A DNA stretch of 64,000 bases, taken from positions 1-64,000 of the forward strand of contig NZ_LLWK01000032.1 of NCBI RefSeq assembly GCF_001529295.1, in the 5' to 3' direction. Below the pieces are notes generated by a model, which saw only the letters and a list, made by a program, of their open reading frames with translations, had not been told where the DNA came from and made no database searches. The stretch comes from Flavobacterium sp. TAB 87 (GTDB lineage: Bacteria > Bacteroidota > Bacteroidia > Flavobacteriales > Flavobacteriaceae). Position numbers and translations under genes: made by a program. The first letter of the stretch is position 1. Every line of letters begins with the position of its first letter. Positions 18,696-27,090 of this stretch are shown piece by piece.

Positions 18696-19376
18696 ATGAA
18701 AATTAATGAAATTGAAATGGTTGTTTTTGATATGGCAGGAACAACAATAAATGAGCAAAATATAGTTTACAAGTCTTTACACAAATCCATTAACAAATTT
18801 GGCATTGCTGTTTCTTTGGAAGTGGTTTTGTCTTTAGGAGCAGGTAAGGAAAAGTTTCAAGCTATAGAAGATATTTTGAAACACTTAAATAGTAATGATG
18901 TTGAAAAAGCACATTTAATATTCGAATATTTTAAAGAAATATTAGATCAAGAATACTTAACTGCAAATGTTTTACCTATTGAAGGGGTTGAAAAAGTCCT
19001 CGAAAGCTTAAAAAAAGACGGGATAAAAATAGTTTTAAATACAGGATATAGTAGTCATGTTGCTCATACATTACTAGAGAAATTAAACTGGAAAAAAGAC
19101 ATTCAATACGATGCTTTAATTACAGCAGATGATGTAGAATTTGGACGTCCTTATCCAGATATGATATACAAAGCCATGCAATTATTTGCAATTGAAGATG
19201 CCTCAAAAGTTTTGAAAGCGGGTGATTCAGCCATAGACATTGAAGAAGGTAAAAATGCTAAATGTGGTGTCACAATTGGTGTTTTATCAGGAGCTCAAAC
19301 CAGAAAACAATTAGAAGAAGCAAAACCAGATTATATTTTAGATTCTCTGGCATTATTATATAGCATTATGCATTGA
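18696..19376 (+). CDS. Phosphonatase-like HAD hydrolase (TIGR03351/PhnX-like)
   Basis: The start is set at ATG 18696 (MKINEIEMVVFD); the upstream in-frame extension overlaps a palindrome and adds nothing conserved. 226 residues. HAD motifs: nucleophile Asp12 in FDMAGTT, NTGYS (motif II), GRPYPDM (Arg plus Pro, motif III region) and GDSAIDIEEG (motif IV). A GAGKEKFQAI cap segment puts Lys51 or Lys53 about where PhnX has its Schiff-base lysine; that alignment is by eye. Expected reaction: cleavage of the C-P bond of phosphonoacetaldehyde or a close analogue to an aldehyde plus phosphate. Cytosolic, following the flavin oxidoreductase. Confidence 0.87.
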   Translation: MKINEIEMVVFDMAGTTINEQNIVYKSLHKSINKFGIAVSLEVVLSLGAGKEKFQAIEDILKHLNSNDVEKAHLIFEYFKEILDQEYLTANVLPIEGVEKVLESLKKDGIKIVLNTGYSSHVAHTLLEKLNWKKDIQYDALITADDVEFGRPYPDMIYKAMQLFAIEDASKVLKAGDSAIDIEEGKNAKCGVTIGVLSGAQTRKQLEEAKPDYILDSLALLYSIMH

Positions 19377-19438
19377 GAAAACCCTTTAGAAGTTCGTTTA
19401 AAAGTAAATTTAGTAGTAACCCCTAAATAATTAAATTC

Positions 19439-21127
19439 ATGAAAATTTTTTTTAGATTAAGTTATGTTACAATTTTTGCAAGTTTGCTTTTACTAGCTTC
19501 TTGTACAAATGATGATGCACTTGTAACTGATAAACAAGCAGTAACTAAGAATGCAAACAACTCTAAAACAGCTAGATCTGCAACGGTCAGCAATCGAATT
19601 AAAAAAGTCTTGATTATAGGTATTGATGGTTGCCGTGGAGATGCTTTGTTGGTCGCAAATACACCAAATGTTCATGCTTTACTTCTTAACGCTGTTTATA
19701 GTTTTGATGCTTTGACGGAATCTCCAACTTGGAGCGGAAATGGATGGTCAACAATGCTAAGCGGTGTTACCCATTTAAAACATGGAGTAACAGACAATTC
19801 CTTTTCAAACCCAAATTTCGGAACTTATCCAAGTTTTCTTAAACGTCTTGAAACCTACAATAGTGCATTAAAAACAATGTCAATAGTACATTGGCTACCA
19901 ATTAACACCTATATTGTTGACGGAATTGATGTTGAAAAGACACTTGCAACAGATTTGGAAGTAAAAAATGAAGTAATTACAGCACTTTCTTCCGATAATC
20001 CCGATGCTTTGTTTATGCATTTTGATGATGTAGATCATGCTGGTCACAGTTACGGATTCTCGATGAATGTTCCACAATACAAATCTGCTCTTGAAACAAC
20101 GGATGGTTATATCGGGGAAATTTTGACTGCTTTAAAAAACAGACCCAATTATGCAGATGAAGATTGGCTGGTTATTATAGCACCTGACCATGGTGGTATA
20201 GTTACAGGTTCAACAGGTTCTCATGGAGGATCATCATACCAAGAGAGAAATATTTTTACGATCTTTCACAATAAGAATTTTACTTCGAACAAAATTGAAA
20301 AGCCAGTTGATACTACAACGCCGATTACGGGTAAATTCGCCAATTTTAATGCTAATAGCGTATATGCTTCAACAAATAATTCCCTTTACAATTTTGGGAC
20401 TTCAAGTTTTACTGTAGAGTGTAGAGTAAAAACGTCAACTTATTCTAGTGATCCCTCACTTGTTTCTAATAAAAACTGGGCAAGTGGTAAAAACCGTGGA
20501 TTTGTTATCTCTGCTAATACTGGAGGAAAATGGAAAGTGAACATTGGAGATACTCAAAATCGTGTCGACATATCTGGTGGAACCATCACTGATAGTAAAT
20601 GGCACCATTTGAGTTTAGTGGTAGACCGCTCCTCAAAATTAGTAAAAACGTATCAAGATGGGGCTTTTGTTGGTCAGGCCGCTATTGTTGACTCATTTGG
20701 AAGTTTAACTTCAGGTTTACCTCTTGCTATTGGGCAAGATGGTACTTTGACTTATCCAGCAAATGTAAACGGAAATATTGCAGAAGTCCGTGTATGGAAT
20801 AAAGCTTTGCCAGAAGCATCGATTCGTAATTATACCTGTTCTTCTATTACACCTTCTAATCCTGATTATTCAAATTTAATTGGATACTGGAAAGGTGATA
20901 ATGGTTCAGGTAATAGCTTTATAGATTCAAGTTCAAAACAAGTTAATATTACTTTTCTCACTACTCCAACTTGGACTACTAGTAGTACAACTTTAAAATG
21001 TGGAACGACAACTGGTGTTGTTCCTAAAATGGTTGATATAGCCTATTCGTCTCTACAATGGCTTAATGTACCAATCAATTCAGGTTGGCTACTCGATGGA
21101 CGTTCTTGGCTTCCTGCAGTGAATTAA
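19439..21127 (+). CDS. Lipoprotein: NPP-like phosphoesterase fused to a LamG domain
   Basis: 562 residues. The signal peptide ends in a lipobox (LLLASC, lipidated Cys22). Residues 55-290 are an alkaline-phosphatase-superfamily phosphodiesterase of the NPP/PhnA type: metal ligands Asp63 (GIDG), Asp199 and His203 (DHAGH), Asp250-His251 (PDHGG) and His262 (SHGG). The nucleophile position in SPTWSGNGWS appears to be Ser99, where NPP and PhnA carry Thr. Residues about 320-470 form a LamG/concanavalin-like domain (WHHLSLVVDR; NIAEVRVWN), probably glycan-binding. Anchored at the envelope, it could release a phosphonate from a glycan or lipid for the receptor. Substrate is inference. Confidence 0.8.
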   Translation: MKIFFRLSYVTIFASLLLLASCTNDDALVTDKQAVTKNANNSKTARSATVSNRIKKVLIIGIDGCRGDALLVANTPNVHALLLNAVYSFDALTESPTWSGNGWSTMLSGVTHLKHGVTDNSFSNPNFGTYPSFLKRLETYNSALKTMSIVHWLPINTYIVDGIDVEKTLATDLEVKNEVITALSSDNPDALFMHFDDVDHAGHSYGFSMNVPQYKSALETTDGYIGEILTALKNRPNYADEDWLVIIAPDHGGIVTGSTGSHGGSSYQERNIFTIFHNKNFTSNKIEKPVDTTTPITGKFANFNANSVYASTNNSLYNFGTSSFTVECRVKTSTYSSDPSLVSNKNWASGKNRGFVISANTGGKWKVNIGDTQNRVDISGGTITDSKWHHLSLVVDRSSKLVKTYQDGAFVGQAAIVDSFGSLTSGLPLAIGQDGTLTYPANVNGNIAEVRVWNKALPEASIRNYTCSSITPSNPDYSNLIGYWKGDNGSGNSFIDSSSKQVNITFLTTPTWTTSSTTLKCGTTTGVVPKMVDIAYSSLQWLNVPINSGWLLDGRSWLPAVN

Positions 21128-21149
21128 TTAAATTGTTTTTTTGTTTTTT

Positions 21150-21183
21150 AAAAGGTTATCTCTGTTTGGGAGGTGACCTTTTT
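21150..21183. terminator. Terminator after the lipoprotein gene
   Basis: AAAAGGTTATCTC pairs with GGGAGGTGACCTTTTT, followed by T residues; the element also overlaps the end of the convergent regulator gene. Confidence 0.65.
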
Positions 21184-21766
21184 AACTATTACTTTCTGAG
21201 TAAAAATAGAGCACCAACATTACGCAATTTTGTGTTGTTCTATTTTCTGGAACGTGAGGGTGTCTTCCGTTGAAACATAATGAATCACCTTCGTTAACAA
21301 TTACTTCAACATCATCAATTAGGTAAGTTACACTTCCTTTGATAATATACTTAAATTCCCAAGCATCTGTAATAACTTTTTCACGTTCACAATTGGGTTC
21401 AACGTCAAGAATAACAGCTTCAAAACCAATAGAATTGATACTTTTGCTAAAAATATGATAATAGTTAAAACCTTTTGTTTCGGCTTTGTCTTCTTTTTCT
21501 ATTTTTTGATAATCTTCTTTTTTAATATGAAGGTATTTAGAGTTTTTAGTATTCTCAACGCCTTCAAAAAAATAACTTACATCTGTATTTAAGGATTGTA
21601 TTAGCTCAATTAAAACAGGTAATGAGGGAATGGTTCTGCCGTTTTCGATTCTTGAAATTAATCCATTACTTACACCAGCCATATTGGCGACTTCATGAAT
21701 AGTTAGCAAGTTTTTCTTTCTAATTTCTTTTAGTCTTTTTCCAATACCTATTAAAAAATCATCCAT
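21182..21766 (-). CDS. XRE-family regulator with C-terminal cupin
   Basis: 194 residues: an N-terminal helix-turn-helix (about 7-62; LTIHEVANMAGVSNGLISRIENGRTIPS) and a C-terminal cupin-2 barrel (about 110-190; YIIKGSVTYLIDDVEVIVNEGDSLCF ... HPH). This layout is common in regulators that sense a small metabolite in the cupin. It is convergent with the phosphonate genes and probably controls them. No other regulator lies in the block. Whether it represses or activates cannot be read from the sequence. Confidence 0.85.
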   Translation of the reverse strand: MDDFLIGIGKRLKEIRKKNLLTIHEVANMAGVSNGLISRIENGRTIPSLPVLIELIQSLNTDVSYFFEGVENTKNSKYLHIKKEDYQKIEKEDKAETKGFNYYHIFSKSINSIGFEAVILDVEPNCEREKVITDAWEFKYIIKGSVTYLIDDVEVIVNEGDSLCFNGRHPHVPENRTTQNCVMLVLYFYSESNS

Positions 21767-21897
21767 GTAAACTTCAGTTTAAATGGTAAATATAATATAA
21801 TTAGCAATGCACTTGCCGTACGGATAAATATTATTCTGCAATTGCTTCGTTTAATAACTTGAAGCTTATTTTAGATATTTAAAAAAGGTTACAATTG

Positions 21898-22092
21898 GTT
21901 TAAGATGTTCGAATGTTGTCCATGACATTCCATAGAAAGACTAACAACTTCATCTGAAGGCAATGACGTTGTTTTATTATATTTATACTATTTTAAGCTT
22001 TTAAAAAACGTCAAAACAGGTATTAAATGTTCGATTGTAGTCCCATTCACTCCACAAAAAAGGAAGGTATAAAAATACCTTCCTTTTTTTTT
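21898..22092 (+). repeat. Boundary repeat, right copies (two tandem units)
   Basis: The first unit starts TGTTCGAATGTTGTCCATGACATTC at 21905 and runs through an AACAAC...GTTGTT hairpin to TATTTATACTATTTT. The second starts TGTTCGATTGTAGTCCCATTCACTCCACA at 22028 and ends in a terminator. Both match the left copy at 12395-12515 in order and content but diverge in the hairpin sequences. Together they bracket the phosphonate block. Confidence 0.55.
22056..22092 (+). terminator. Terminator in the boundary repeat
   Basis: AAAAAAGGAAGGTAT loop ATACCTTCCTTTTTTTT, a classic intrinsic terminator. No intact gene precedes it on either strand. Confidence 0.8.
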
Positions 22093-22219
22093 CAAAACTT
22101 CCATTAGCTCATGCTTCTCTCTTAGTACACCGTTTGTTCAGATCAAATTTTAAGCACTTTACTTTAAATTATTTTAATTCTAATTAGTGAATTTCGCGGC
22201 TCGTTATTTTAAAATGTAG

Positions 22220-22366
22220 TCATGAGTTCGCATATTCTTGTTTATCTTGCCAATAAGGTATCAAGAGTTTTTCCATCTGTAAATTAGTTGTACTTTGACC
22301 ACGAACTCGATTGGAAATAATTAGATCTATCGTTTTTCTTGCTGGTCTACTTGTTCTGTCACTCAA
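22220..22366 (-). CDS. Possible gene fragment
   Basis: A 48-codon leftward frame from TTG 22366 with protein-like composition (SRPARKTIDLIISNRVRG, then MEKLLIPYW). An in-frame stop lies immediately upstream, so if it is coding it is a remnant. It lies between the boundary repeat and another gene fragment. No family is recognised. Confidence 0.2.
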   Translation of the reverse strand: MSDRTSRPARKTIDLIISNRVRGQSTTNLQMEKLLIPYWQDKQEYANS

Positions 22367-22396
22367 TCAAGTTATCCCCATACTATAACTGTTGAC

Positions 22397-22672
22397 ATGA
22401 AAACTTTAAATAAAGTTAACGGTATAGAGTTTGCCCAGCGTCAAAGCGGGAGTCGCGGCGTGAAACTTATAGAAAACGAGGTGAGTGACAACAATGAGAG
22501 TTGGAGAACTTTAGGTGAATTTAATCTGCTAAACACTATTGCACCTCAACTAGCCGAATACAAAGACGTAGAAACGTACCGATATTTCAGAATGATTATA
22601 AAATCTGGGTATGACGATAGCGGCGCTGCATTTGTTGCCCTAGGTGAAGTCAGTCCGTACTTTTTAAAATAA
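22397..22672 (+). pseudogene. C-terminal fragment of an F5/8C (discoidin-like) domain protein
   Basis: A 91-codon frame whose content fits the second half of a galactose-binding-like domain: NGIEFAQRQSGSRG, a short strand-rich core with SWRTLGEF, RYFRMIIKSGYDD, and the closing ALGEV block. Such domains normally sit at the C-terminus of secreted glycan-active proteins. Here there is no signal peptide, no domain start and no catalytic part, so it is most likely the leftover 3' end of a larger gene at the edge of the acquired block. A terminator follows it. Confidence 0.6.
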
Positions 22673-22686
22673 ATAAATGAATAAAT

Positions 22687-22726
22687 AAAAGCTCCTTTTC
22701 TGCAGAGAAGGAGCTTTCATTTTTTC
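22687..22726 (+). terminator. Terminator after the F5/8C fragment
   Basis: AAAGCTCCTTTTCTGCAGAGAAGGAGCTTT followed by T-rich DNA: a good hairpin retained behind the fragment, which supports it being an old gene end. Confidence 0.8.
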
Positions 22727-23011
22727 AAATCATGAACTCTTTTAAGTTGTTTATATTCTCGTCATGCTGCTCTATCGAAATAATTTATTTATGAAATACC
22801 ATTTTTTTAGTGATCTAATTAGTGTGATTTATGTAACATTTTGCAATTTTAGTTAACGTAACTTGCTGTTATAATTACAGATACAATTAGTATACAGCTA
22901 TTTATTGCTAAGCATTCATACTGTTTTCTAATTATTAATTGCTTTTGGAAAAAGCTGAAAAATTTGTATACGTAAGAGTTGAAACAATTATTAATAACTA
23001 AAAATTAAATT

Positions 23012-23599
23012 ATGGCAGAAATTAAAATCAAAAAAAAACAGCCAATTTGGCCTTGGTTGCTACTTTTAGCAGGAATTCTAGCAGGACTTTATTACTTTTT
23101 TGTCTATGACGAAAATGATGCAATTGTAGATAAGAAGGAACTAGTAACGGAAGACACTACTGTAATGCCTACTGTTGCAGATGAAAAAGTAGCAGAATAT
23201 AATCAGTTTATTGCTGATAATAGTGAAATGGATCTGGATCACGAATTTTCAAATAATGCTTTACTTAAGCTAATTGCAGCAACCGAAGCAGTAGCTAATT
23301 CTGTAAACGTAGATATTAATGCCGACTTAGATACAGCACGAGCCGATGCCGATTATATTACTAAAGATCCAATGGATGGAAATCATGCAAATAAAATTAA
23401 ATCGGCTGGAGAAATTATTGTACAAGCTTTGACAAAAGTACAGACTCAAAAATTTGAAAATCTAAGTACCGAATTAAGTGATGTTAAAAGTTCTGTAAAT
23501 AAGATACAGAATGAAACTTTAACGCTAGAGCAAAAAGCAGCAGTTAAAGACTTTTTTAAACGCGCAGGAGAATTATTAACCAACATGAACCAACAATAA
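23012..23599 (+). CDS. Membrane-anchored stress-associated hypothetical protein
   Basis: 195 residues: a basic N-terminus (KIKKKQ), one membrane helix (about 12-31, PIWPWLLLLAGILAGLYYFF), then a Glu/Asp/Ala-rich extracytoplasmic helical domain with heptad character (NLSTELSDVKSSVNKIQNET). There is no catalytic motif. It ends one base before the PRC-barrel gene, so the two are translated as a pair. Similar two-gene units are found in Bacteroidota stress loci; the function is unknown. Confidence 0.75.
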   Translation: MAEIKIKKKQPIWPWLLLLAGILAGLYYFFVYDENDAIVDKKELVTEDTTVMPTVADEKVAEYNQFIADNSEMDLDHEFSNNALLKLIAATEAVANSVNVDINADLDTARADADYITKDPMDGNHANKIKSAGEIIVQALTKVQTQKFENLSTELSDVKSSVNKIQNETLTLEQKAAVKDFFKRAGELLTNMNQQ

Positions 23600-23600
23600 G

Positions 23601-24113
23601 ATGAGCACACACAAAGAAAAAAACTTATACTACCTCGATGAACTGTCTAATTATGAGGTTGCAGATGAAGATAAAGACGTTATAGGATGGGAGGTCTTAG
23701 ACAAAAATGAAATTAAAATCGGAAAAGTAGACAATTTACTAGTTAGCAAATCTCAAGAAAGAGTGGTTTATCTGGATGTTGAAGTAAACACTGATATAAT
23801 TGCCACAAATCATACGCCGTACGGTAAATCTACAACTGGTGGAGTGCATGAATTTCTTAATAAGGATGGAGAAAATCATCTCATAATACCTATTGGATTG
23901 GCACATCTTGATCTTGGAAGAAAAATTGTGTACACCGAACAAGTAGATTTCAACCGTTTTGCCGAAACAAAAAGAATCGAACGCGGAACACAGTTTGACC
24001 GCGATTATGAAGTCGCAATCTTAAATTCATACAATCGTCCAGAAACTGAGGTTGATTACGAATTAGATGATAATTTTTACGATAACATAAATTTTAGAAA
24101 AAATAGATTGTAA
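23601..24113 (+). CDS. PRC-barrel domain protein
   Basis: 170 residues with a PRC-barrel (about 22-110): VIGWEVLDKNEIKIGKVDNLLV and HLIIPIGLAHLDLGRKIVYTE. PRC-barrels are small beta folds found in RimM and photosynthetic reaction-centre subunit H, and widely in stress proteins of unknown role. The C-terminal part is acidic with many Tyr/Asn. It starts directly after the membrane-anchored gene and is followed by a strong terminator, giving a bicistronic operon. Confidence 0.85.
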   Translation: MSTHKEKNLYYLDELSNYEVADEDKDVIGWEVLDKNEIKIGKVDNLLVSKSQERVVYLDVEVNTDIIATNHTPYGKSTTGGVHEFLNKDGENHLIIPIGLAHLDLGRKIVYTEQVDFNRFAETKRIERGTQFDRDYEVAILNSYNRPETEVDYELDDNFYDNINFRKNRL

Positions 24114-24169
24114 AAAATAAAAATACTTTGTATTAAGTAAAATTACTTATAATGCCAATTGATAAATAT

Positions 24170-24200
24170 AAAATCCTCCATCTTCTGGAGGATTTTTTTT
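24170..24200 (+). terminator. Terminator of the PRC-barrel operon
   Basis: AAATCCTCC-atctt-GGAGGATTTTTTTT, a textbook hairpin with a T-run. Confidence 0.9.
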
Positions 24201-24261
24201 GTTTCAAATAAACTGATTCTATTTGAAACTTTGCCGATAATAAATACGAGTCAATAACATA

Positions 24262-24614
24262 CTACTGTTCAGCTTCTAAGCGTTTTATGTACGATTTCAT
24301 TTCTGCTATTTCTTTTTCTTGAGCTTTAATAATTGCATCGGCAAGCTTACGAACTTCGGGATCTTTTAACTATGCTCTTTTGCTGACCAAAATGGCAATT
24401 GAGTGGTGTGGAATCATCCTTTCATGTAGAAAATATCACCAATAACAGCACTTTGCAATCTTACTAACGTTAAAGCGCCTCCGAAAAGCAGTACAGTAAT
24501 GATTAAAAAAAATGAAAAATATTTAAAGCAAGGAAAGCCTCTTTTATTTTTATCAAACATATAATTCTCAAAAAAAAAGGATTTATTCACCTTTGATGGA
24601 AACGCTGTCATCAA
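24262..24614 (-). pseudogene. DUF305 membrane protein, broken
   Basis: The leftward frame from 24614 encodes one membrane helix and LVRLQSAVIGDIFYMKG, then stops. In the next frame the DUF305 hallmark MIPHHSIAILVSKRA follows at once, then a TAG stop, then LKDPEVRKLADAIIKAQEKE and EMKSYIKRLEAEQ. So it carries at least one missing base (near 24419) plus a nonsense codon, and the usual N-terminal helices are also lacking. Intact DUF305 proteins are ferritin-like, His-rich and often linked to metal stress. Two independent lesions make sequencing error unlikely. Confidence 0.8.
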
Positions 24615-24682
24615 TTTTACGCAATGAAGAATGCCAGAATTAAAAAAAGAATATTCGATATACTATTATCCAAAAATAATGA

Positions 24683-24722
24683 CAAAAAAAACCCGTAAAC
24701 TACTAATTTACAGGGCTTTTTT
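24683..24722 (-). terminator. Probable terminator of the 24744-25178 gene
   Basis: Read leftward: AAAAAAGCCCTGTAAA, loop, TTTACGGGTTTTTTTTG; one mismatch in the stem, T-run at the end. Confidence 0.7.
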
Positions 24723-24743
24723 ATCAAATGTATTTTTTACGAG

Positions 24744-25178
24744 CTATTTCTTCTCCATCAATCGAACAATTGCTGCAGTTGCTAATGCTCCCATCAAATA
24801 GTAACCAACTGTAAGGGCTTTAGTTGTAAATGATTTTGCAACGGGTGCATCGTCCAAATTCATTTTGCTTGGTAAATTTACAGCTCCCAAACCAGCAAGC
24901 AATCCTGCCGAAGCCGCGTTGCTCCACAGTTCATTTCCTTCACCACCAATTAAGCTGTAATACGTACCGTTACTAATAATATCTCCTACAAGCGTTGTAC
25001 CAAATAAGGCATCAGCATTTTCTATTTCCAGTCCAAAAAAAGCTGCCGTTTTTTGGACTGCTTCTTCTCCAACTAAATCAATGCGAGGCATATCATCATT
25101 TACACCTTTTAACGATTCGTTCAACAAGGTTAATACTATTGCACCACCTAAACCTGCTAATAAGTTATTGCTATTCAT
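24744..25178 (-). CDS. Hypothetical membrane protein
   Basis: 144 residues with a glycine-rich hydrophobic N-terminus (NNLLAGLGGAIVLTLLNE), a second hydrophobic stretch in the middle (about 90-100) and a C-terminal helix (about 122-139, VGYYLMGALATAAIVRLM). I know similar proteins from Bacteroidota as uncharacterised. No catalytic residues stand out. It lies among stress-type genes but in its own transcription unit with a terminator downstream. Confidence 0.65.
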   Translation of the reverse strand: MNSNNLLAGLGGAIVLTLLNESLKGVNDDMPRIDLVGEEAVQKTAAFFGLEIENADALFGTTLVGDIISNGTYYSLIGGEGNELWSNAASAGLLAGLGAVNLPSKMNLDDAPVAKSFTTKALTVGYYLMGALATAAIVRLMEKK

Positions 25179-25688
25179 ATTTTTTTATTTTTTTAAAAAT
25201 TGACCCACACCTTTACTGTTGTTGTTTAACTGATCTTTTAATAATCAAAGACATAAGCACTAATGCATGCACGAACGGGTGGAAAGCGCATGCGCCATTA
25301 CAGCTAAGTCAACAACCTGACAACCCGTGTTCTTCGTTATAAAAGGCATTGGGTCAATTTGTTATCGAGTCGAATTTACAATCCGACCAAAAAGAATTCA
25401 ATTTTTTCTTTATTTTTATTTTTCCTAGAAAAATTAATTACTAAAGATTTGCTTGAAATCTGAAGTATAAAATTAGAACTTATTCTCCGCGTCGATTTAC
25501 AGAATTCACATCTATAGTTCTATTATTTAAACAAGTAAATAAAACAAGCTTTTATCTAAAAAATTTCTATCTCTCTTAATTACCTAGCGACAGATTGAAA
25601 TTTTAAAACAAGGAAAAATAATCCTGTAAGTTTTTAAACGTTACTAATTATAGCTTTAACTGTATAATAAATTTAAAAAAGTTCAATT
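25179..25688. other. Intergenic, no gene seen
   Basis: About 510 bases between divergent genes. A GC-richer patch near 25265-25300 (gcatgcacgaacgg...gcgcatgcgc) contains short palindromes. No frame has convincing composition. Promoters of both flanking genes should lie here, but I could not fix them. Confidence 0.4.
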
Positions 25689-26051
25689 ATGATTACATTA
25701 ATAAACGAAGCTCCAAAAAACATTCCCGCTTTTAAGGCAACTGGAGCAGTCACTAAAGAAAATTACCAAACCGTTGTAATTCCTGCCATAGAACGATTAA
25801 TTGCAAGAACAGATCAAATTAATTTTTTACTGTATTTGGATACTGATATAGCTCATTTTACTGCTGGTGCTTGGTTTGAAGATGCAATGTTGGGGCTAAA
25901 AAATTTGGGAAAATGGCACCGCGCAGCAATTGTAATCGATTCGTCTACTATTATTAGCTTTACAAATGCCTTTAGTTACATTATGCCAGGAGAATTTAAA
26001 GGTTTTGCAAAAGAAAAGTATGATGACGCAATTTTATGGGTTAGTCAATAA
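25689..26051 (+). CDS. SpoIIAA/STAS-like protein
   Basis: 120 residues fitting the SpoIIAA-like (DUF3478) STAS fold: TGAVTKENYQTVVIPAIERLI, then LLYLDTDIAHFTAGAWFEDAMLGLKN, then AAIVIDSSTI and FKGFAKEKYDDAILWV. Soluble, no signal peptide. Such proteins are often found beside stress genes and have no established ligand. It lacks a clear phospho-acceptor serine in the classical anti-sigma antagonist position, so a partner-switching role is not supported. Monocistronic. Confidence 0.8.
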   Translation: MITLINEAPKNIPAFKATGAVTKENYQTVVIPAIERLIARTDQINFLLYLDTDIAHFTAGAWFEDAMLGLKNLGKWHRAAIVIDSSTIISFTNAFSYIMPGEFKGFAKEKYDDAILWVSQ

Positions 26052-26102
26052 CACGAATGAGCCAAAAAAAATTATATATATGTCTTAAAAGATAGATTTA
26101 AA

Positions 26103-26873
26103 TTAAAAATCTTCAAATATTCCTAAACCAAATAAAGCGAAGTCGTATTTTACGGGATCATTCGGGTCTAACAGCCGTAAACTTGTGTCTAATTGCGCTA
26201 ACGCTTTACTATCGTTCTGTTTGCGTTCTAAAAGTCCTAATTTTCGAGCCACATTGCCCGAATGAACGTCTAGCGGACAAGAAAGCTTTGAAGGTGGAAT
26301 CTGTTTCCAAATTCCAAAATCTACACCCAAATTATCATTTCGTACAAACCAGCGCAAACACATATTAATGCGTTTTGCAACTGATCCTTTGCTTGGATCG
26401 GCTACGTGTTTTCTGGTTCTAGTTTGGTGCGAAATTCCGAAAAAAGCTTGGTTTAACTCATGAATTGCGGGCTGCAGCGAGTGCTCTGTTTGATGTTTTA
26501 TAAAAATTGCTTCTAAGCCATTGTGATTGGTGTATATATGTTGCAACGCTTTTATAAAATATTTAAAATCAGCTGCGTTAAACGTTCGATGTACAAATCC
26601 TTCTAGTTGTTCTAACTGATACTCGCTGTGATTCATCACGAAATCGTAGGGAGAATTACCGATTAAATCCATCATGCGATGTCCATTTTTAGTAATCATT
26701 TTTCGGTTTCCCCACGCAATTGTTGCCGCAAGAAATCCTGCAATTTCAATATCTTCTTTTAAAGAATACCGATGCGGCACACTGATAGGATCAGGTTCTA
26801 TAAAATCTACAGTATTGTATTGAAGTACTTTTGAATCAAGAAAATCTTTTAATTCGTTTTCAGGAATAAGCAT
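26103..26873 (-). CDS. TIGR02757 family protein
   Basis: 256 residues of the TIGR02757/DUF2400 family, conserved in Bacteroidota and some other phyla. Recognised by AATIAWGNRKMITKNGHRMM, the SPYDFV segment, the arginine-rich NMCLRWFVRND block and the CPLDVHSGNVARKLGLL motif, which resembles the helix-hairpin-helix region of DNA glycosylases. A nucleic-acid role is therefore suspected but unproven. Its -7 box TACCTTTG lies at 26910-26903. Single gene. Confidence 0.87.
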   Translation of the reverse strand: MLIPENELKDFLDSKVLQYNTVDFIEPDPISVPHRYSLKEDIEIAGFLAATIAWGNRKMITKNGHRMMDLIGNSPYDFVMNHSEYQLEQLEGFVHRTFNAADFKYFIKALQHIYTNHNGLEAIFIKHQTEHSLQPAIHELNQAFFGISHQTRTRKHVADPSKGSVAKRINMCLRWFVRNDNLGVDFGIWKQIPPSKLSCPLDVHSGNVARKLGLLERKQNDSKALAQLDTSLRLLDPNDPVKYDFALFGLGIFEDF

Positions 26874-27090
26874 GTAGTATAGCTTTAATTAGTTATTTGA
26901 CACAAAGGTAAGACTTAAGAATTATATCGATTTACAGTAGCAACTGCATTTTACTTCTGAAAAAATGAAGCTTTCCCAATTTAAAACGCCTCAAATCCAA
27001 TTTTCATTGGTAACACAATCTCCAATGCACCAAAGACATAATTCAACAGATTATGAACTAACTTTGTCGGTTCAATATAAATCATTAAAC

